A DNA stretch of 64,000 bases from Sphingomonas sp. 32-66-10 (GTDB taxonomy: Bacteria > Pseudomonadota > Alphaproteobacteria > Sphingomonadales > Sphingomonadaceae): the NCBI GenBank assembly GCA_002280565.1, contig NCEF01000001.1, positions 62,001 through 126,000 on the forward strand, read 5' to 3'. A program made the translations under genes and the position numbers. Positions 47,991-57,638 of this stretch are shown piece after piece. The number at the start of each line of letters is the position of its first letter. Within the stretch, counting starts at the first letter, position 1. Below the pieces are notes generated by a model. That model saw only the letters and a program-made list of their open reading frames with translations. It ran no database searches and was not told where the DNA came from.

Positions 47991-48035
47991 TCCGGCGGGC
48001 TGCTTGCCCGACCGACTGAAGACAAGGAAAGACAT

Positions 48036-50546
48036 GTGTCGCGGTTCAACGCGCTGAACGCCGATTCCGCGTGGCAGAAGGTCTGGGAAGAACGCCGCAC
48101 CTTCGCCGCGGACGATCACTCGCCCAAGCCCAAATCCTATGTGCTTGAGATGTTTCCCTATCCGTCGGGGCGGATCCATATGGGGCATGTCCGCAACTAT
48201 ACGATGGGCGACGTGCTGACGCGCTATCGGCGGATGAAGGGCATGGAAGTGCTTCACCCGATGGGGTGGGACGCATTTGGCATGCCGGCCGAAAATGCCG
48301 CGATGGAAAAGAAGGTCCATCCCGGCGGATGGACGCGCGACAATATTGCGACGATGCGGGCTCAGCTCAAACGCCTGGGCCTCGCTATCGACTGGGGTCG
48401 CGAGCTGGCGACGTGCGAGCCGGACTATTACGGCCACGAACAGGCGCTGTTCCTCGATCTCTTCGCTAACGGATTGGTTTACCGCAAGGAATCGACGGTC
48501 AACTGGGACCCGGTCGACATGACCGTGCTCGCCAATGAGCAGGTGATCGATGGGCGCGGCTGGCGGTCGGGGGCGCTGGTCGAGAAGAAGAAGCTCAACC
48601 AGTGGTTCCTCAAGATCACCGACTTTGCCGAAGAGCTGCTCGACGGCCTCGAAACCCTCGACAAATGGCCCGACAAGGTCCGGCTGATGCAGGAAAACTG
48701 GATCGGCAAGTCACAGGGGATGCAGTTCCGCTTCAAAATTTCGTCCAGCGATTTCAATGAAGTAGAGGTGTTCACCACGCGGCCCGACACGATTTTCGGG
48801 TCGAGCTTTGTCGCGATCGCGGCGGATCATCCAATCGCGCAGGCGCTTGCCAGCAAGGACCCGGCGGCGGCGGAGTTTATCGCGCAGTGCAAGCTGGGCG
48901 GGACGACCGCGGCAGAGATCGAGACGCAGGAGAAACTGGGCTTCGACACCGGCATTCGTGCCGCGCATCCCTTTGATTCCAATTGGGAATTGCCGGTCTA
49001 TATCGCCAATTTCGTGCTGATGGATTACGGCACCGGCGCGGTGTTCGGGGTGCCGGCGCATGACCAGCGCGATTTCGAATTTGCGACCAAATATGGGCTG
49101 CCGATCCGGCGGGTCGTCTCGGATGGCGAAAAAACCGAAGTAGAATTTGTCGAGGAAGAAAGCTTCACCGGCCCCGGCACGCTCGTCAACTCTCACTTCC
49201 TGAATGGCCTCGACGTTGCCGAAGCGAAGCGTGAGGTGATCCGCCGCGCCGAATCCGAAGGTTGGGGCAAGGGCACGACGGTTTGGCGGCTGCGCGATTG
49301 GGGCGTGTCGCGCCAGCGTTACTGGGGCACGCCGATCCCGATCGTGCATTGCGAAATCTGTGGCGCGGTACCGGTGCCCAAGAAGCAGTTGCCCGTCGTC
49401 CTGCCCGAAGATGTGAGCTTCGACATCCCCGGCAATCCGCTCGACCGCCATCCGACCTGGAAGCATGTCGATTGCCCGCAATGCGGCCATGCCGCACGGC
49501 GCGAGACCGATACGCTCGATACGTTCGTCGATTCGAGCTGGTATTTCATCCGCTTCGCCAGCCAGCCGGGCGACAAGCCGTTCGACCGCGCGGTGGCGGA
49601 GCAGTGGCTGCCGGTGAATCAATATATCGGTGGGGTCGAGCATGCGATCCTGCACCTGCTCTATGCCCGCTTCTGGACGCGCGCGCTCAAGCGGATCGGG
49701 ATGATCGACATCGCCGAGCCGTTCGAGGGGCTGTTTACCCAGGGCATGGTGACCCACGAAACCTACAAGTCCGCCGATGGCCGCTGGCTGTCGCCGGGTG
49801 AGGTGATACGCAGCGACGACGCGCTGGTCGAAGTCGAGGGCGGTGGCCCAGTCACCGTCGGCCGCATCGAGAAGATGTCCAAGTCCAAGAAGAACACGGT
49901 CGATCCGGAACCGATCGTGGACCAGTATGGCGCGGACGCGGTGCGCTGGTTCGTGCTGTCGGATTCGCCGCCCGAGCGCGATCTGGAGTGGACCGAAAAC
50001 GGCATCGAGGGTGCCTGGCGCTTCGTTCAGCGGCTGTGGCGGTTGTTCGACGGGCTCAGCGACTGGACCGGCGAGGACAAGAGCCTCGACCGCGTGCTGC
50101 ACCAGACCATCGCCGGGGTCGCCGCGGATATCGAGGGGCTTCAGTTCAACAAGGGCGTGGCGAAGCTCTATGGCCTGATCAACGCGATCGAAAAGGCCGC
50201 GCCGAGCGCGTCGCGCGCCAATGCAATCCGCACCGCGATCCTAGTCGCGGCGCCGATGGTGCCGCATCTGGCCGAAGAAGCGTGGGCAGCCATGGGCAAC
50301 ACCACGCTGATCGCCGACGCCGAATGGCCCGCGGTCGACCCAGCCCTGCTGGTCGATGACGAGGTGACGATCGCGATCCAGGTCAATGGCAAGCTGCGCG
50401 ACACGGTCACGGCGGCCAATGGCGCCGACAAGGCCGATCTGGAAGCCATGGCCTTGGCAAATCCCAATGTGCAGCGCATTCTGGACGGCGCAGCACCCAG
50501 AAAGGTGATCGTCGTGCCCGACCGTCTGGTGAACATCGTCGCATGA
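48036..50546 (+). CDS. leuS: leucyl-tRNA synthetase
   Basis: An 836-aa class Ia synthetase. HIGH-type [13 protein letters not shown] lies near residues 44-56, the editing domain (CP1) spans about 225-420 with the [10 protein letters not shown] segment, and [12 protein letters not shown] near residue 612 is the KMSKS loop. A zinc-like CEIC...CPQC pair lies near residue 440. The start is GTG at 48036, after an AAGGAAA site; an overlapping ATG is out of frame. The stop overlaps lptE, which overlaps holA, the standard leuS-lptE-holA operon. Confidence 0.95.
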   Translation: MSRFNALNADSAWQKVWEERRTFAADDHSPKPKSYVLEMFPYPSGRIHMGHVRNYTMGDVLTRYRRMKGMEVLHPMGWDAFGMPAENAAMEKKVHPGGWTRDNIATMRAQLKRLGLAIDWGRELATCEPDYYGHEQALFLDLFANGLVYRKESTVNWDPVDMTVLANEQVIDGRGWRSGALVEKKKLNQWFLKITDFAEELLDGLETLDKWPDKVRLMQENWIGKSQGMQFRFKISSSDFNEVEVFTTRPDTIFGSSFVAIAADHPIAQALASKDPAAAEFIAQCKLGGTTAAEIETQEKLGFDTGIRAAHPFDSNWELPVYIANFVLMDYGTGAVFGVPAHDQRDFEFATKYGLPIRRVVSDGEKTEVEFVEEESFTGPGTLVNSHFLNGLDVAEAKREVIRRAESEGWGKGTTVWRLRDWGVSRQRYWGTPIPIVHCEICGAVPVPKKQLPVVLPEDVSFDIPGNPLDRHPTWKHVDCPQCGHAARRETDTLDTFVDSSWYFIRFASQPGDKPFDRAVAEQWLPVNQYIGGVEHAILHLLYARFWTRALKRIGMIDIAEPFEGLFTQGMVTHETYKSADGRWLSPGEVIRSDDALVEVEGGGPVTVGRIEKMSKSKKNTVDPEPIVDQYGADAVRWFVLSDSPPERDLEWTENGIEGAWRFVQRLWRLFDGLSDWTGEDKSLDRVLHQTIAGVAADIEGLQFNKGVAKLYGLINAIEKAAPSASRANAIRTAILVAAPMVPHLAEEAWAAMGNTTLIADAEWPAVDPALLVDDEVTIAIQVNGKLRDTVTAANGADKADLEAMALANPNVQRILDGAAPRKVIVVPDRLVNIVA

Positions 50547-51049
50547 AGCGCGCAGCACTCCTGATCGCGCTGGTCGCGGCGAGCACCACGCTGTCCGGCT
50601 GCGGGCTGCGGCCGCTTTATGGCGGCGGCGTGGGTGGCCCGGTGCAGACGATGCTGTCGGGGGTCGAGGTCGCGCCGATTCAGGGCGAGGCGGGGTGGCT
50701 CGTCTCCAACGCGGTGCGCGACCGGATCGAGGCGACGCGCAGCGGCACGCCCACCTATCGGCTGGAAATCAAGCTGGACGACCGGATCGAGGGTCTGGGC
50801 GTGCGCAGCGATGACGTGGTGACGCGCGAGCGGCGGACGTTGCGTGCGCGCTATCAGCTGATCGACCTGGCGACCGGGCAGACGGTGCTCGACGCGACCG
50901 CAGGGTCGGATGCGGGCATCGACGTCGCGGGATCGGAATATGCGACGATCGCGGCCGAGCGCAGCGCGCTGGAGCGGCTGTCGGGTATCGTCGCGGACCA
51001 GATCGTCGCGCGGCTGGCCCGCTACGCGCGCAGCTCGAAGCCCAAGTGA
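50543..51049 (+). CDS. lptE: LPS assembly lipoprotein LptE
   Basis: A 168-aa outer-membrane lipoprotein that plugs the LptD barrel for lipopolysaccharide export. The signal ends with LSGC, with the lipidated Cys at residue 20, followed by GLRPLYGG, the family hallmark. The later region alternates strand-like blocks and ends with [15 protein letters not shown]. Both its start and its stop overlap neighbours in leuS-lptE-holA, a gene order conserved in many proteobacteria. Confidence 0.92.
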   Translation: MKRAALLIALVAASTTLSGCGLRPLYGGGVGGPVQTMLSGVEVAPIQGEAGWLVSNAVRDRIEATRSGTPTYRLEIKLDDRIEGLGVRSDDVVTRERRTLRARYQLIDLATGQTVLDATAGSDAGIDVAGSEYATIAAERSALERLSGIVADQIVARLARYARSSKPK

Positions 51050-52065
51050 AGGCGAGCGAGGCGCAGATCCGGGCGCGGCTGGACAAGCCGGGGCCCGATA
51101 TCCGCCTGTTTCTGCTCTACGGCCCCGATGAGGCGGGTGCCAACGACCTGGCTGCGCGGCTGGGCCGGGCAATGGGCCCCGATGCCGAGCGCATCGATAT
51201 CGAGGGCAGTGCGCTCAAGGACGATGCCGGGCTGCTCGCGGGCGAGGCGGCGTCGCTGTCGCTGTTCGGTGGCGCGCGCTACATCCGCGTATCGGGCATC
51301 GACGATGGCGGCACCGACGCGGTGCGGATGCTGATCGAGGCAGAAACCGGCGGCAATCCGGTAGTTGCGGTCGGCGGCGGCCTCAAGGGCACCGGGCGGC
51401 TGCTCAAGCTCGCGCTCGCCGCGCCCAATGTCATGGTCCATGCCTGTTATGTGCCCGATGCGCGCACCGCCGGGCAGCTGGCGACCAGAATTGCGCGCGA
51501 ACATGGCTTGCGCCTGGTCGGCGGGGCGGCGGATCAGCTGGCGGCCATGTCGGGCGGCGATCGCGCGGTGCTGGCGCGCGAGATCGAGAAATTGTCGCTG
51601 TTCCTCGACGCCGCGCCCGATCGGCCGCGTGAAGCCGGGATCGAGGCGCTCGACGCGATCGGCGCGGATCTGGGCGAAGCCGAGATGTCGGGCGCGATCG
51701 AGGCTGTCGTCGGCGGTCGCCCGGCCGAGATCGGCGTGGAGCTGGCGCGGCTCGACGCAGCCGGCGTGTCGATGATTCCGCTGTTGCGCGGGCTGGTCCG
51801 CCGTCTGATGGCGCTGGCCGAAATGCGCGCCGATATCGATCATGGGCTGAGCCCCGGCGAGGTGGTCAAGAAGCACCGCGTCTTCTTCAAGGAAGAAGCC
51901 GCGACGATCCGCGCGCTGCAACGCTGGAACAGCCCGATGCTGGCCCGCGCCGTAGCACGGGCGCGTGAGGCGGAACGGGCGATGACGCGCGGCGGGGGGA
52001 ATGCGGGGCAAGTACTGGCGGATCATGAGCTGGCGGTGCTGGCGCGCGGTGCGGCGCGGGGGTGA
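51046..52065 (+). CDS. holA: DNA polymerase III delta subunit
   Basis: A 339-aa clamp-loader subunit that opens the beta clamp. The N-terminal part is a degenerate AAA+ domain (FLLYGPDEAGANDLAARLG lacks a full Walker A, as in the family). The collar domain follows, with IPLLRGLVRRLMALAEM and NSPMLARAVARAREAERAM near the C-terminus. The GTG start overlaps the lptE stop. The stop is 60 nt before the glycosyltransferase. Confidence 0.9.
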   Translation: MKASEAQIRARLDKPGPDIRLFLLYGPDEAGANDLAARLGRAMGPDAERIDIEGSALKDDAGLLAGEAASLSLFGGARYIRVSGIDDGGTDAVRMLIEAETGGNPVVAVGGGLKGTGRLLKLALAAPNVMVHACYVPDARTAGQLATRIAREHGLRLVGGAADQLAAMSGGDRAVLAREIEKLSLFLDAAPDRPREAGIEALDAIGADLGEAEMSGAIEAVVGGRPAEIGVELARLDAAGVSMIPLLRGLVRRLMALAEMRADIDHGLSPGEVVKKHRVFFKEEAATIRALQRWNSPMLARAVARAREAERAMTRGGGNAGQVLADHELAVLARGAARG

Positions 52066-52125
52066 GCGCAGTGGCTTTGCCCAGCCGCTTCACCGTCGTA
52101 ACGTCACCCATCTAGCGCCCCCGTC

Positions 52126-53436
52126 ATGGCGCACATCCTCCTCGCAACGATCGGTTCGCTCGGCGACCTCCACCCGTTCATCGCGATCGGGCGGGCGTTG
52201 CGGGAACAGGGTCAGCGGGTGACCCTGGCCGTCCCGGAAGATGGCGTCGGCAAGGCGCGGGCAGCGGGGCTGGATGCGGCGCCCATCCTTCCCAGCTACG
52301 CATCAATTTGCGCGCGGCTGAGGTTGAGCGAGTCGGAAGTGGCCGTGCGAGTCCTGGCCGACGCGGGCTTCGTGCTCGACGAGATTCTCATGCCCACGCT
52401 GCATGAAAGCAGTGTCGCACTGGATCGGTTGGCCGACAGCGCCGATGTGGTGGCAGCATCGGTGTTTGCGTTCGCGGCGGAGATCGTTGCCGAAAAGCGC
52501 AGCCTCCCACTCGCCGGCATCGTGCTTCAGCCGATGACGCTCTTTTCCGCTTTGCAGCCACCCAGGGCGCCGCCGTTCGAGCTGATGTGCCACCGTCCGC
52601 GTTCCACGCTTGGGCAGGGCTGGAATCGGCTTGGCTATGCGACCATCCGGCGACTGCTCCGCGCGCGCTATGGAGCGCGTATCGATGCGGTGCGGGCAAG
52701 CCATGGCCTGGGGTCGCGGACGGGGGCGCCAATGCTCGACCACAGCCCGGCGACGGCGGCGCTGCTCTGTTGCTGGTCCGCACCGCTCGGTGCGCTTCCG
52801 CCCGACGCGCCAACCGGTGCCGTCCTGACCGGATTTCCGTTCTTCGATAGCGAGAGCGGGTCGGCGGATGCGGCGATCGATCCCGTGCTCGCGGACTTTC
52901 TTGCCGAAGGCGACCCGCCGCTGGTGTTTAGCCTAGGTTCGTTTGCGGTCGCAGCGGCAGGTCGCTTTTATGAACGGGCAGCGGCGGTCGCACGGCAACT
53001 CAACCGGCGTGCCGTCCTGCTGACCGGGCAGCCCGGTGCAGCGACGCGGGAGGGTGACTGCCTGTCGGTCGGCTATGCGCCGCATTCGATGGTGTTTCCG
53101 CACGCCGCAGCGATCGTTCATCATGGCGGGGCGGGGTCGAGCGGGCAGGCGTTGCGCGCTGGACGACCGCAGCTGATCGTACCCCATTTTGGCGATCAAT
53201 ATGATAACGCGGCGCGCTTGGTCGACGCCGGAGTCGCGCGTCGGATGAGTCGCGCTGCGTTCACCGCCAAGCGCGCGGCGCCGATCGTCGCCGAACTGCT
53301 CGAGTCCGCTGCGATCGCGCAATGCGCCCACAGCGCAGCGGAGGCGATCGCGCAGGAGGGCGATGGGGCCGCCAATGCGGCACGCGCGATCATCGGATTG
53401 GCGAACGGCGAGAAATCAACTCATCCTATTGAATGA
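52126..53436 (+). CDS. UDP-glycosyltransferase-like protein (GT family 1)
   Basis: A 436-aa cytosolic GT-B enzyme. MAHILLATIGSLGDLHPFIAIGRAL is the acceptor-side N-terminus. The donor-sugar motif reads VHHGGAGSSGQALRAGRPQLIVPHFGDQYDNAARLV near residues 327-366, as in UDP-glucosyltransferases of sterols, macrolides and rhamnolipids. It lies between holA and parB, where no such gene is expected, and is slightly less GC-rich in places than its neighbours, so gene gain is possible. The acceptor is unknown. It is convergent with parB, with only 1 nt between the two stop codons. Confidence 0.85.
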   Translation: MAHILLATIGSLGDLHPFIAIGRALREQGQRVTLAVPEDGVGKARAAGLDAAPILPSYASICARLRLSESEVAVRVLADAGFVLDEILMPTLHESSVALDRLADSADVVAASVFAFAAEIVAEKRSLPLAGIVLQPMTLFSALQPPRAPPFELMCHRPRSTLGQGWNRLGYATIRRLLRARYGARIDAVRASHGLGSRTGAPMLDHSPATAALLCCWSAPLGALPPDAPTGAVLTGFPFFDSESGSADAAIDPVLADFLAEGDPPLVFSLGSFAVAAAGRFYERAAAVARQLNRRAVLLTGQPGAATREGDCLSVGYAPHSMVFPHAAAIVHHGGAGSSGQALRAGRPQLIVPHFGDQYDNAARLVDAGVARRMSRAAFTAKRAAPIVAELLESAAIAQCAHSAAEAIAQEGDGAANAARAIIGLANGEKSTHPIE

Positions 53437-53448
53437 GTTATATTTTCT
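53418..53448 (+). terminator. weak shared terminator at convergent stops
   Basis: AACTCAT (53418-53424) and ATGAGTT (53433-53439) form a 7-bp stem holding both stop codons. On the plus strand it is followed by ATATTTTCTC, a U-rich tail. It may end glycosyltransferase transcription; the stem is short. Confidence 0.4.
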
Positions 53449-54370
53449 CACCCGTCAGACGCTGGCAGATCATGTCCAGCTGATCGAGCGTAGAATAGGC
53501 GAGCGTCAGCGCCCCGCCCTTTTCGCCGAAGCTGATCTTGACGTTGAGGCCCAGCACATCGCCCAGCTGGCGCTCCAGCGCGGCGATGTCGGCGTTGCTG
53601 CCGCTGCCGGCCTTGTCGCCGCTCTTGCTAGGTGCGCGGGGCTTGGCGTCGCGGGCAAGCTTTTCGGTTTCGCGGACCGACAGGTCACGTTCGACCACGA
53701 TCTTTGCGAGCTTTTCCGGGTCGGGTGCACCGATCAGGGCGCGGGCGTGGCCCATGGTCAGCCCGCCCTCGACCACGCGCTGGCGGACCGTGGCGGGCAG
53801 GTCGAGCAAGCGGATCAGGTTGGCGATGTGGCTGCGCGATTTGTGGACGATCTTGGCCAGCGCCTCCTGGCTATGGCCGAAATCGCCGATCAGCTTGGCA
53901 TAGGCCTCAGCCTCTTCGATCGCGTTCAGATCTTCGCGCTGAATATTTTCGACGATCGCGATTTCGAGCGTCTGCGCCTCGTCCAGGTCGCGGACGATGA
54001 CCGGCACCTCGTGCAGCCGCGCCCGCTGTGCCGCGCGCCAGCGGCGTTCGCCGGCGACGATCTGATAGTCCTTGCCATGCGGCCGCACCAGGATCGGCTG
54101 AATCAGCCCGCGCATCGCAATCGACTTGGCGAGCTCTTCCAGCGCATCCTCATCGAAATGACGGCGCGGCTGTTCCGGGTGCGGGGCGAGCGAGCTGACC
54201 GGCAGCATGCGCACGCCCATCGACGGTTCGGTGCCTGGGCGGACGGGTTCATCGCGCTCGGCATCTCCGAGGAGGGCGCTGAGGCCGCGGCCGAGGCCGG
54301 GGCGGGTCTTGCGGGTGCTGAGTGCGGCGGCAGCGGGCGTGGCAGCCTCTTGGGGTGTTTCTTCGGTCAT
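53438..54370 (-). CDS. parB: chromosome partitioning protein ParB
   Basis: A 310-aa CTPase that loads at parS and spreads to form the partition complex. RPGLGRGLSALLGD starts the N-terminus and interacts with ParA. The CTP-binding segment is QPRRHFDEDALEELAKSIAMRGLIQPILVR with GERRWRAAQRARLHEVPVIVRD. The helix-turn-helix SQEALAKIVHKSRSHIANLIRLLDLP follows, and the C-terminal dimer part ends RLTGEKI. Its start overlaps the parA stop (ATGA). Three parS-like sites lie within 3.5 kb upstream. Confidence 0.96.
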   Translation of the reverse strand: MTEETPQEAATPAAAALSTRKTRPGLGRGLSALLGDAERDEPVRPGTEPSMGVRMLPVSSLAPHPEQPRRHFDEDALEELAKSIAMRGLIQPILVRPHGKDYQIVAGERRWRAAQRARLHEVPVIVRDLDEAQTLEIAIVENIQREDLNAIEEAEAYAKLIGDFGHSQEALAKIVHKSRSHIANLIRLLDLPATVRQRVVEGGLTMGHARALIGAPDPEKLAKIVVERDLSVRETEKLARDAKPRAPSKSGDKAGSGSNADIAALERQLGDVLGLNVKISFGEKGGALTLAYSTLDQLDMICQRLTGEKI

Positions 54371-55146
54371 GCGGCCTTCTTCAGCTTGGGCAGGCGCTCA
54401 ATCACTTCGCGCGCAAGGGCGATATAGGCTTCGGACCCGGCACAGCGATAATCATAGATCAGCGCGGGCAAACCGTGGCTCGGAGCTTCAGACAGGCGGA
54501 CATTGCGCGGGATGACGGTGTCGAACACTACCTTGCCCAGCACCGCGCGGACATCGTCAGAGACCTGGTCGGTCAGGCGGTTACGGCGGTCGTACATGGT
54601 CAGCACAACGCCGAGGATCGACAGGCCCGGATTGAAGCGTCCGCGGATCCGCTCAACCGTGTTGAGCAGCTGACTCAGTCCCTCGAGCGCAAAGAATTCG
54701 CATTGCAACGGCACGAGCAGCGCGTCGGACGCGACCATCGCATTGATCGTGAGCAACCCGAGTGACGGCGGACAGTCCATCAGCACCACGTCCCAGCGCT
54801 CCGCGCTCCGCTCGATCGCCGTGGCGAGACGGTGGGTGCGGGCCTCGAACTCGATGAGCTCGATCTCCGCGCCCGAGAGGTCGACCGTAGCGGGCACGAT
54901 ATCGAGTCCGGGAACGCGGGTGGGGACGGAGACATCCTCCAGGCTGGTTTCACCGATCAGCAGATCATAGGTCGAGCGTTCGCGATCTGCGCGACCGATG
55001 CCGAGGCCGGTCGAGCAATTCCCCTGCGGATCGAGATCGAGCAGCAACACCCGCATGCCGGTCGCGGCAAGCGCGGTTCCCACGTTGATCGCGGTCGTGG
55101 TCTTGCCCACGCCGCCCTTCTGATTCGCAATGGCGATGCAGATCAT
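54367..55146 (-). CDS. parA: chromosome partitioning ATPase ParA
   Basis: A 259-aa deviant-Walker ATPase that pulls ParB-parS complexes apart on the nucleoid. NQKGGVGKTTTAINVG is the deviant Walker A near residues 8-23, and DLDPQGNCSTGLG and VVLMDCPPSLGLLT are the other nucleotide motifs. The start at 55146 is the only one giving the standard N-terminus [12 protein letters not shown]; the frame continues upstream as shadow sequence. It overlaps rsmG by 4 nt and parB by 4 nt. Confidence 0.96.
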   Translation of the reverse strand: MICIAIANQKGGVGKTTTAINVGTALAATGMRVLLLDLDPQGNCSTGLGIGRADRERSTYDLLIGETSLEDVSVPTRVPGLDIVPATVDLSGAEIELIEFEARTHRLATAIERSAERWDVVLMDCPPSLGLLTINAMVASDALLVPLQCEFFALEGLSQLLNTVERIRGRFNPGLSILGVVLTMYDRRNRLTDQVSDDVRAVLGKVVFDTVIPRNVRLSEAPSHGLPALIYDYRCAGSEAYIALAREVIERLPKLKKAA

Positions 55147-55751
55147 CTGGGGCGCACCTCTTTGGCGACGATGATGAGCGAATCCGCTGCGGTCACGCTC
55201 GGTTCCACGTGGAACGAACCTTGCCACCATAGCTGCGCATCTTCCACCTCCGATTGCGCATTGCGGCCTTTGGGCAGCACCCAGATTGTGGATCGATCGG
55301 CACGGTGGCGCGCGATACGGAACAGGGTGTCGAGCGAGCCGACCGCCCGCGCGGTGATCACGGCTGCGCGGCCCGTGGTTCGCTCGACCTTGGCTGTATG
55401 GACGGTCACGTTGGCCAGGCTCAGCGCATCGACACAATGCTGGAGGAATGCCGTGCGCAGCTTGCGCGGCTCGACCAGTTCTACGGTTGAATCGCGCAGG
55501 ATCGCGAGGACGATTCCGGGCAGGCCTGCGCCACTTCCGATGTCGAGCCACGGGCCGTCAACATCGACATGGTCGAGCAATTGCGCCGAATCGACCACAT
55601 GCCGTGCCCAGATTTCGTCGAGCGTGGATGGTGAGACCAGATTCTGACGCGTTGCTTCGTCGCGCAGCAGGTCGACGAATGCGGCCAGCCGTGTTTCACG
55701 TGGAACATCGTAACGGTTGCGAACCCATTGCCGGGCTTCATCTTCGGTCAT
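55143..55751 (-). CDS. rsmG: 16S rRNA (guanine527-N7)-methyltransferase
   Basis: A 202-aa SAM methyltransferase that makes m7G527 in 16S rRNA; its loss gives low-level streptomycin resistance in other bacteria. The SAM motif is [17 protein letters not shown], after [23 protein letters not shown], with [13 protein letters not shown] later. It overlaps mnmG upstream and parA downstream by 4 nt each. Unusually, two parS-like sites lie inside its coding sequence, near the start and near the end. Confidence 0.95.
   Translation of the reverse strand: MTEDEARQWVRNRYDVPRETRLAAFVDLLRDEATRQNLVSPSTLDEIWARHVVDSAQLLDHVDVDGPWLDIGSGAGLPGIVLAILRDSTVELVEPRKLRTAFLQHCVDALSLANVTVHTAKVERTTGRAAVITARAVGSLDTLFRIARHRADRSTIWVLPKGRNAQSEVEDAQLWWQGSFHVEPSVTAADSLIIVAKEVRPR
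55201..55216. other. parS: parS-like centromere site in rsmG 3' end
   Basis: GGTTCCACGTGGAACG holds the perfect 14-bp palindrome GTTCCACGTGGAAC (55202-55215), which matches the core of the bacterial parS consensus TGTTNCACGTGNAACA. Only the outermost base on each side differs. It encodes the Phe-His-Val-Glu-Pro part of RsmG. Confidence 0.8.
55692..55707. other. parS: parS site in rsmG 5' end
   Basis: TGTTTCACGTGGAACA matches the parS consensus TGTTNCACGTGNAACA at every defined position. It lies about 45 nt into the rsmG coding sequence and about 1.3 kb upstream of the parB start. Confidence 0.9.
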
Positions 55752-57583
55752 GCAGCCCGCTTCACATGCAGGAGGATAGCGGTCAATGCCGCTGGCGTGA
55801 TCCCACGCACGCGCGCGGCATCGCCGATCGTGTCCGGGCACGCGGCTGCGAGCCGTTCGACCATCTCGTTCGACAGTCCCGGAACCGAGGCATAATCGAG
55901 CGTGGGGGGGATCCGCGTTCCGTCGGCGCGACGCATCGCGGCGGTTTCCTGTGCCTGCCGCTCCAGATAGGGGGCGTAGCGTGCATCCTCGATCAGCTCG
56001 GCCAGCACTGAGGGATCGGCGCCGTCGGTATCGATATCGAGGTGATCGAGCGTCACCGCCGGGAAGCGCAACCACTCGAACGCACTGCGACGCGCGCCGT
56101 CCTGCGCCACCGGTGCGCCGGCCTGGCCGAGCGCATGGGCAGTCCGGGTGTCCGCAAACCGTGCATCGAGGCGCGCCCGCGCTTCAGCCCGCCGGGCAAT
56201 GAACGCGCGGCGGTCGGGGCCAAGGCACTGCGCGGCCTCACCCAGCGGCGCGAGGCGAGTCTGGGCATTGTCGGCGCGGAGATAGAGGCGATGTTCGGCG
56301 CGCGCGGTGAGCATGCGATAGGGCTCCGTCACGCCCTGCAGCGTGAGGTCGTCGATCATCACGCCGATATAGCTGACCTCACGCGGGAACAGGACCGGCG
56401 CACGACCGAGCACGGCGGCTGCGGCATTGATGCCCGCGACAAGGCCCTGTGCCGCGGCCTCTTCATAGCCGGTGGTGCCGTTGATCTGGCCTGCGCAATA
56501 GAGGCCGGGCAGGTCGCGACATTCCAGCTGGTGCGAGAGTGCACGCGGGTCGACATGGTCGTACTCGACCGCATAGCCGGGGGTGACGATCTGCGCGTTC
56601 GCAAGGCCCGGAATCGACGCGATCATCGCGGCCTGCACATCGGTGGGCAGAGAGGTCGAAAGGCCGTTGGGATAGACGAGATGGGTTGTCAGTCCTTCCG
56701 GCTCGAGGAAGATCTGATGCCCGTCGCGGTCGCCGAAGCGGAAGATCTTGTCCTCGATCGAAGGGCAATAGCGTGGGCCGCCGGCTTCAATCGCACCGCT
56801 GAACAATGGCGAGCGATCAAGGCCGCCGCGGATGATCGCGTGCGTCTCGAGCGTGGTGCGGGTGATTGCGCAGGTGAGTTGGGGCAGGCGCGCGCCAGTC
56901 GTCAGCGGTGACATGCGCCAGTCATCGGCGTCGCTGGGCTGCTCGTCGAGTGCGCCCCAGTCGATCGTTCGGCCATCCAAACGCGGTGGCGTACCGGTCT
57001 TGAGACGGGTGATCGGGAGCCCATAGTCGCGCAGCTGAACGCCCAATGCAGTCGCGGCCCGCTCCCCTACCCGGCCGCCAGTCTCGCGCTCTTCACCGCG
57101 GAAGATGCGGCCGCCGAGGAAGGTACCGCTGGCGAGAATGACGGCGCGGGCGGTCAGCTCGGCACCGTCCGCCAGGCGGATGCCGGCGATGCGCCCGCCC
57201 TCGAGGAGCAGCGCGACTGCCTCCCCCTCAACAATCTCCAACCCCTGCTGGGCAGCGAGCATCGTCTGGATTGCGGCAGCGTAGCGGATGCGGTCGGCTT
57301 GGACGCGCGGTCCCTGCACCGCCGGCCCCTTTGAGCGGTTGAGCAAGCGGTAGTGGATTGCGGCGGCATCGGCGGCGCGGGCGATCAGGCCGTCCAGCGC
57401 ATCGACCTCACGCACCAGATGACCCTTGCCGAGGCCGCCGATTGCAGGATTGCAGGACATCGCGCCGATCATTGCCGCATCGAAGGTGACGAGCGCGGTC
57501 CGTGCACCGCAGCGCGCAGCCGCAGCTGCCGCTTCGGTACCGGCATGGCCGCCGCCGATCACGATCACGTCGAACTTGTGCAT
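55748..57583 (-). CDS. mnmG: tRNA uridine-5-carboxymethylaminomethyl modification enzyme MnmG (GidA)
   Basis: A 611-aa FAD protein that with MnmE places cmnm5 on wobble U34 of certain tRNAs. [24 protein letters not shown] is the FAD motif, [13 protein letters not shown] and [22 protein letters not shown] are conserved, and the C-terminal helical part ends around [18 protein letters not shown]. The start at 57583 ([12 protein letters not shown]) is set by the FAD motif. The 55-nt gap to mnmE holds a parS-like site. Confidence 0.96.
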   Translation of the reverse strand: MHKFDVIVIGGGHAGTEAAAAAARCGARTALVTFDAAMIGAMSCNPAIGGLGKGHLVREVDALDGLIARAADAAAIHYRLLNRSKGPAVQGPRVQADRIRYAAAIQTMLAAQQGLEIVEGEAVALLLEGGRIAGIRLADGAELTARAVILASGTFLGGRIFRGEERETGGRVGERAATALGVQLRDYGLPITRLKTGTPPRLDGRTIDWGALDEQPSDADDWRMSPLTTGARLPQLTCAITRTTLETHAIIRGGLDRSPLFSGAIEAGGPRYCPSIEDKIFRFGDRDGHQIFLEPEGLTTHLVYPNGLSTSLPTDVQAAMIASIPGLANAQIVTPGYAVEYDHVDPRALSHQLECRDLPGLYCAGQINGTTGYEEAAAQGLVAGINAAAAVLGRAPVLFPREVSYIGVMIDDLTLQGVTEPYRMLTARAEHRLYLRADNAQTRLAPLGEAAQCLGPDRRAFIARRAEARARLDARFADTRTAHALGQAGAPVAQDGARRSAFEWLRFPAVTLDHLDIDTDGADPSVLAELIEDARYAPYLERQAQETAAMRRADGTRIPPTLDYASVPGLSNEMVERLAAACPDTIGDAARVRGITPAALTAILLHVKRAA

Positions 57584-57621
57584 GACTGCCGCATAGCCCC
57601 GCGCGGGGGTCAGGTCAAAAG

Positions 57622-57637
57622 CGTTCCACGTGAAACA
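57622..57637. other. parS: parS-like site between mnmE and mnmG
   Basis: CGTTCCACGTGAAACA matches TGTTNCACGTGNAACA except for the first base. It lies in the 55-nt intergenic gap, about 3.3 kb upstream of parB. It is the least symmetric of the three sites. Confidence 0.8.
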
Positions 57638-57638
57638 C

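Noticed and set aside
57055..57090. Fourth hairpin-repeat copy (GCTCCCCTACCCGGCCGCC)
   Set aside because: The resemblance lies in mnmG coding sequence and has no opposite arm.
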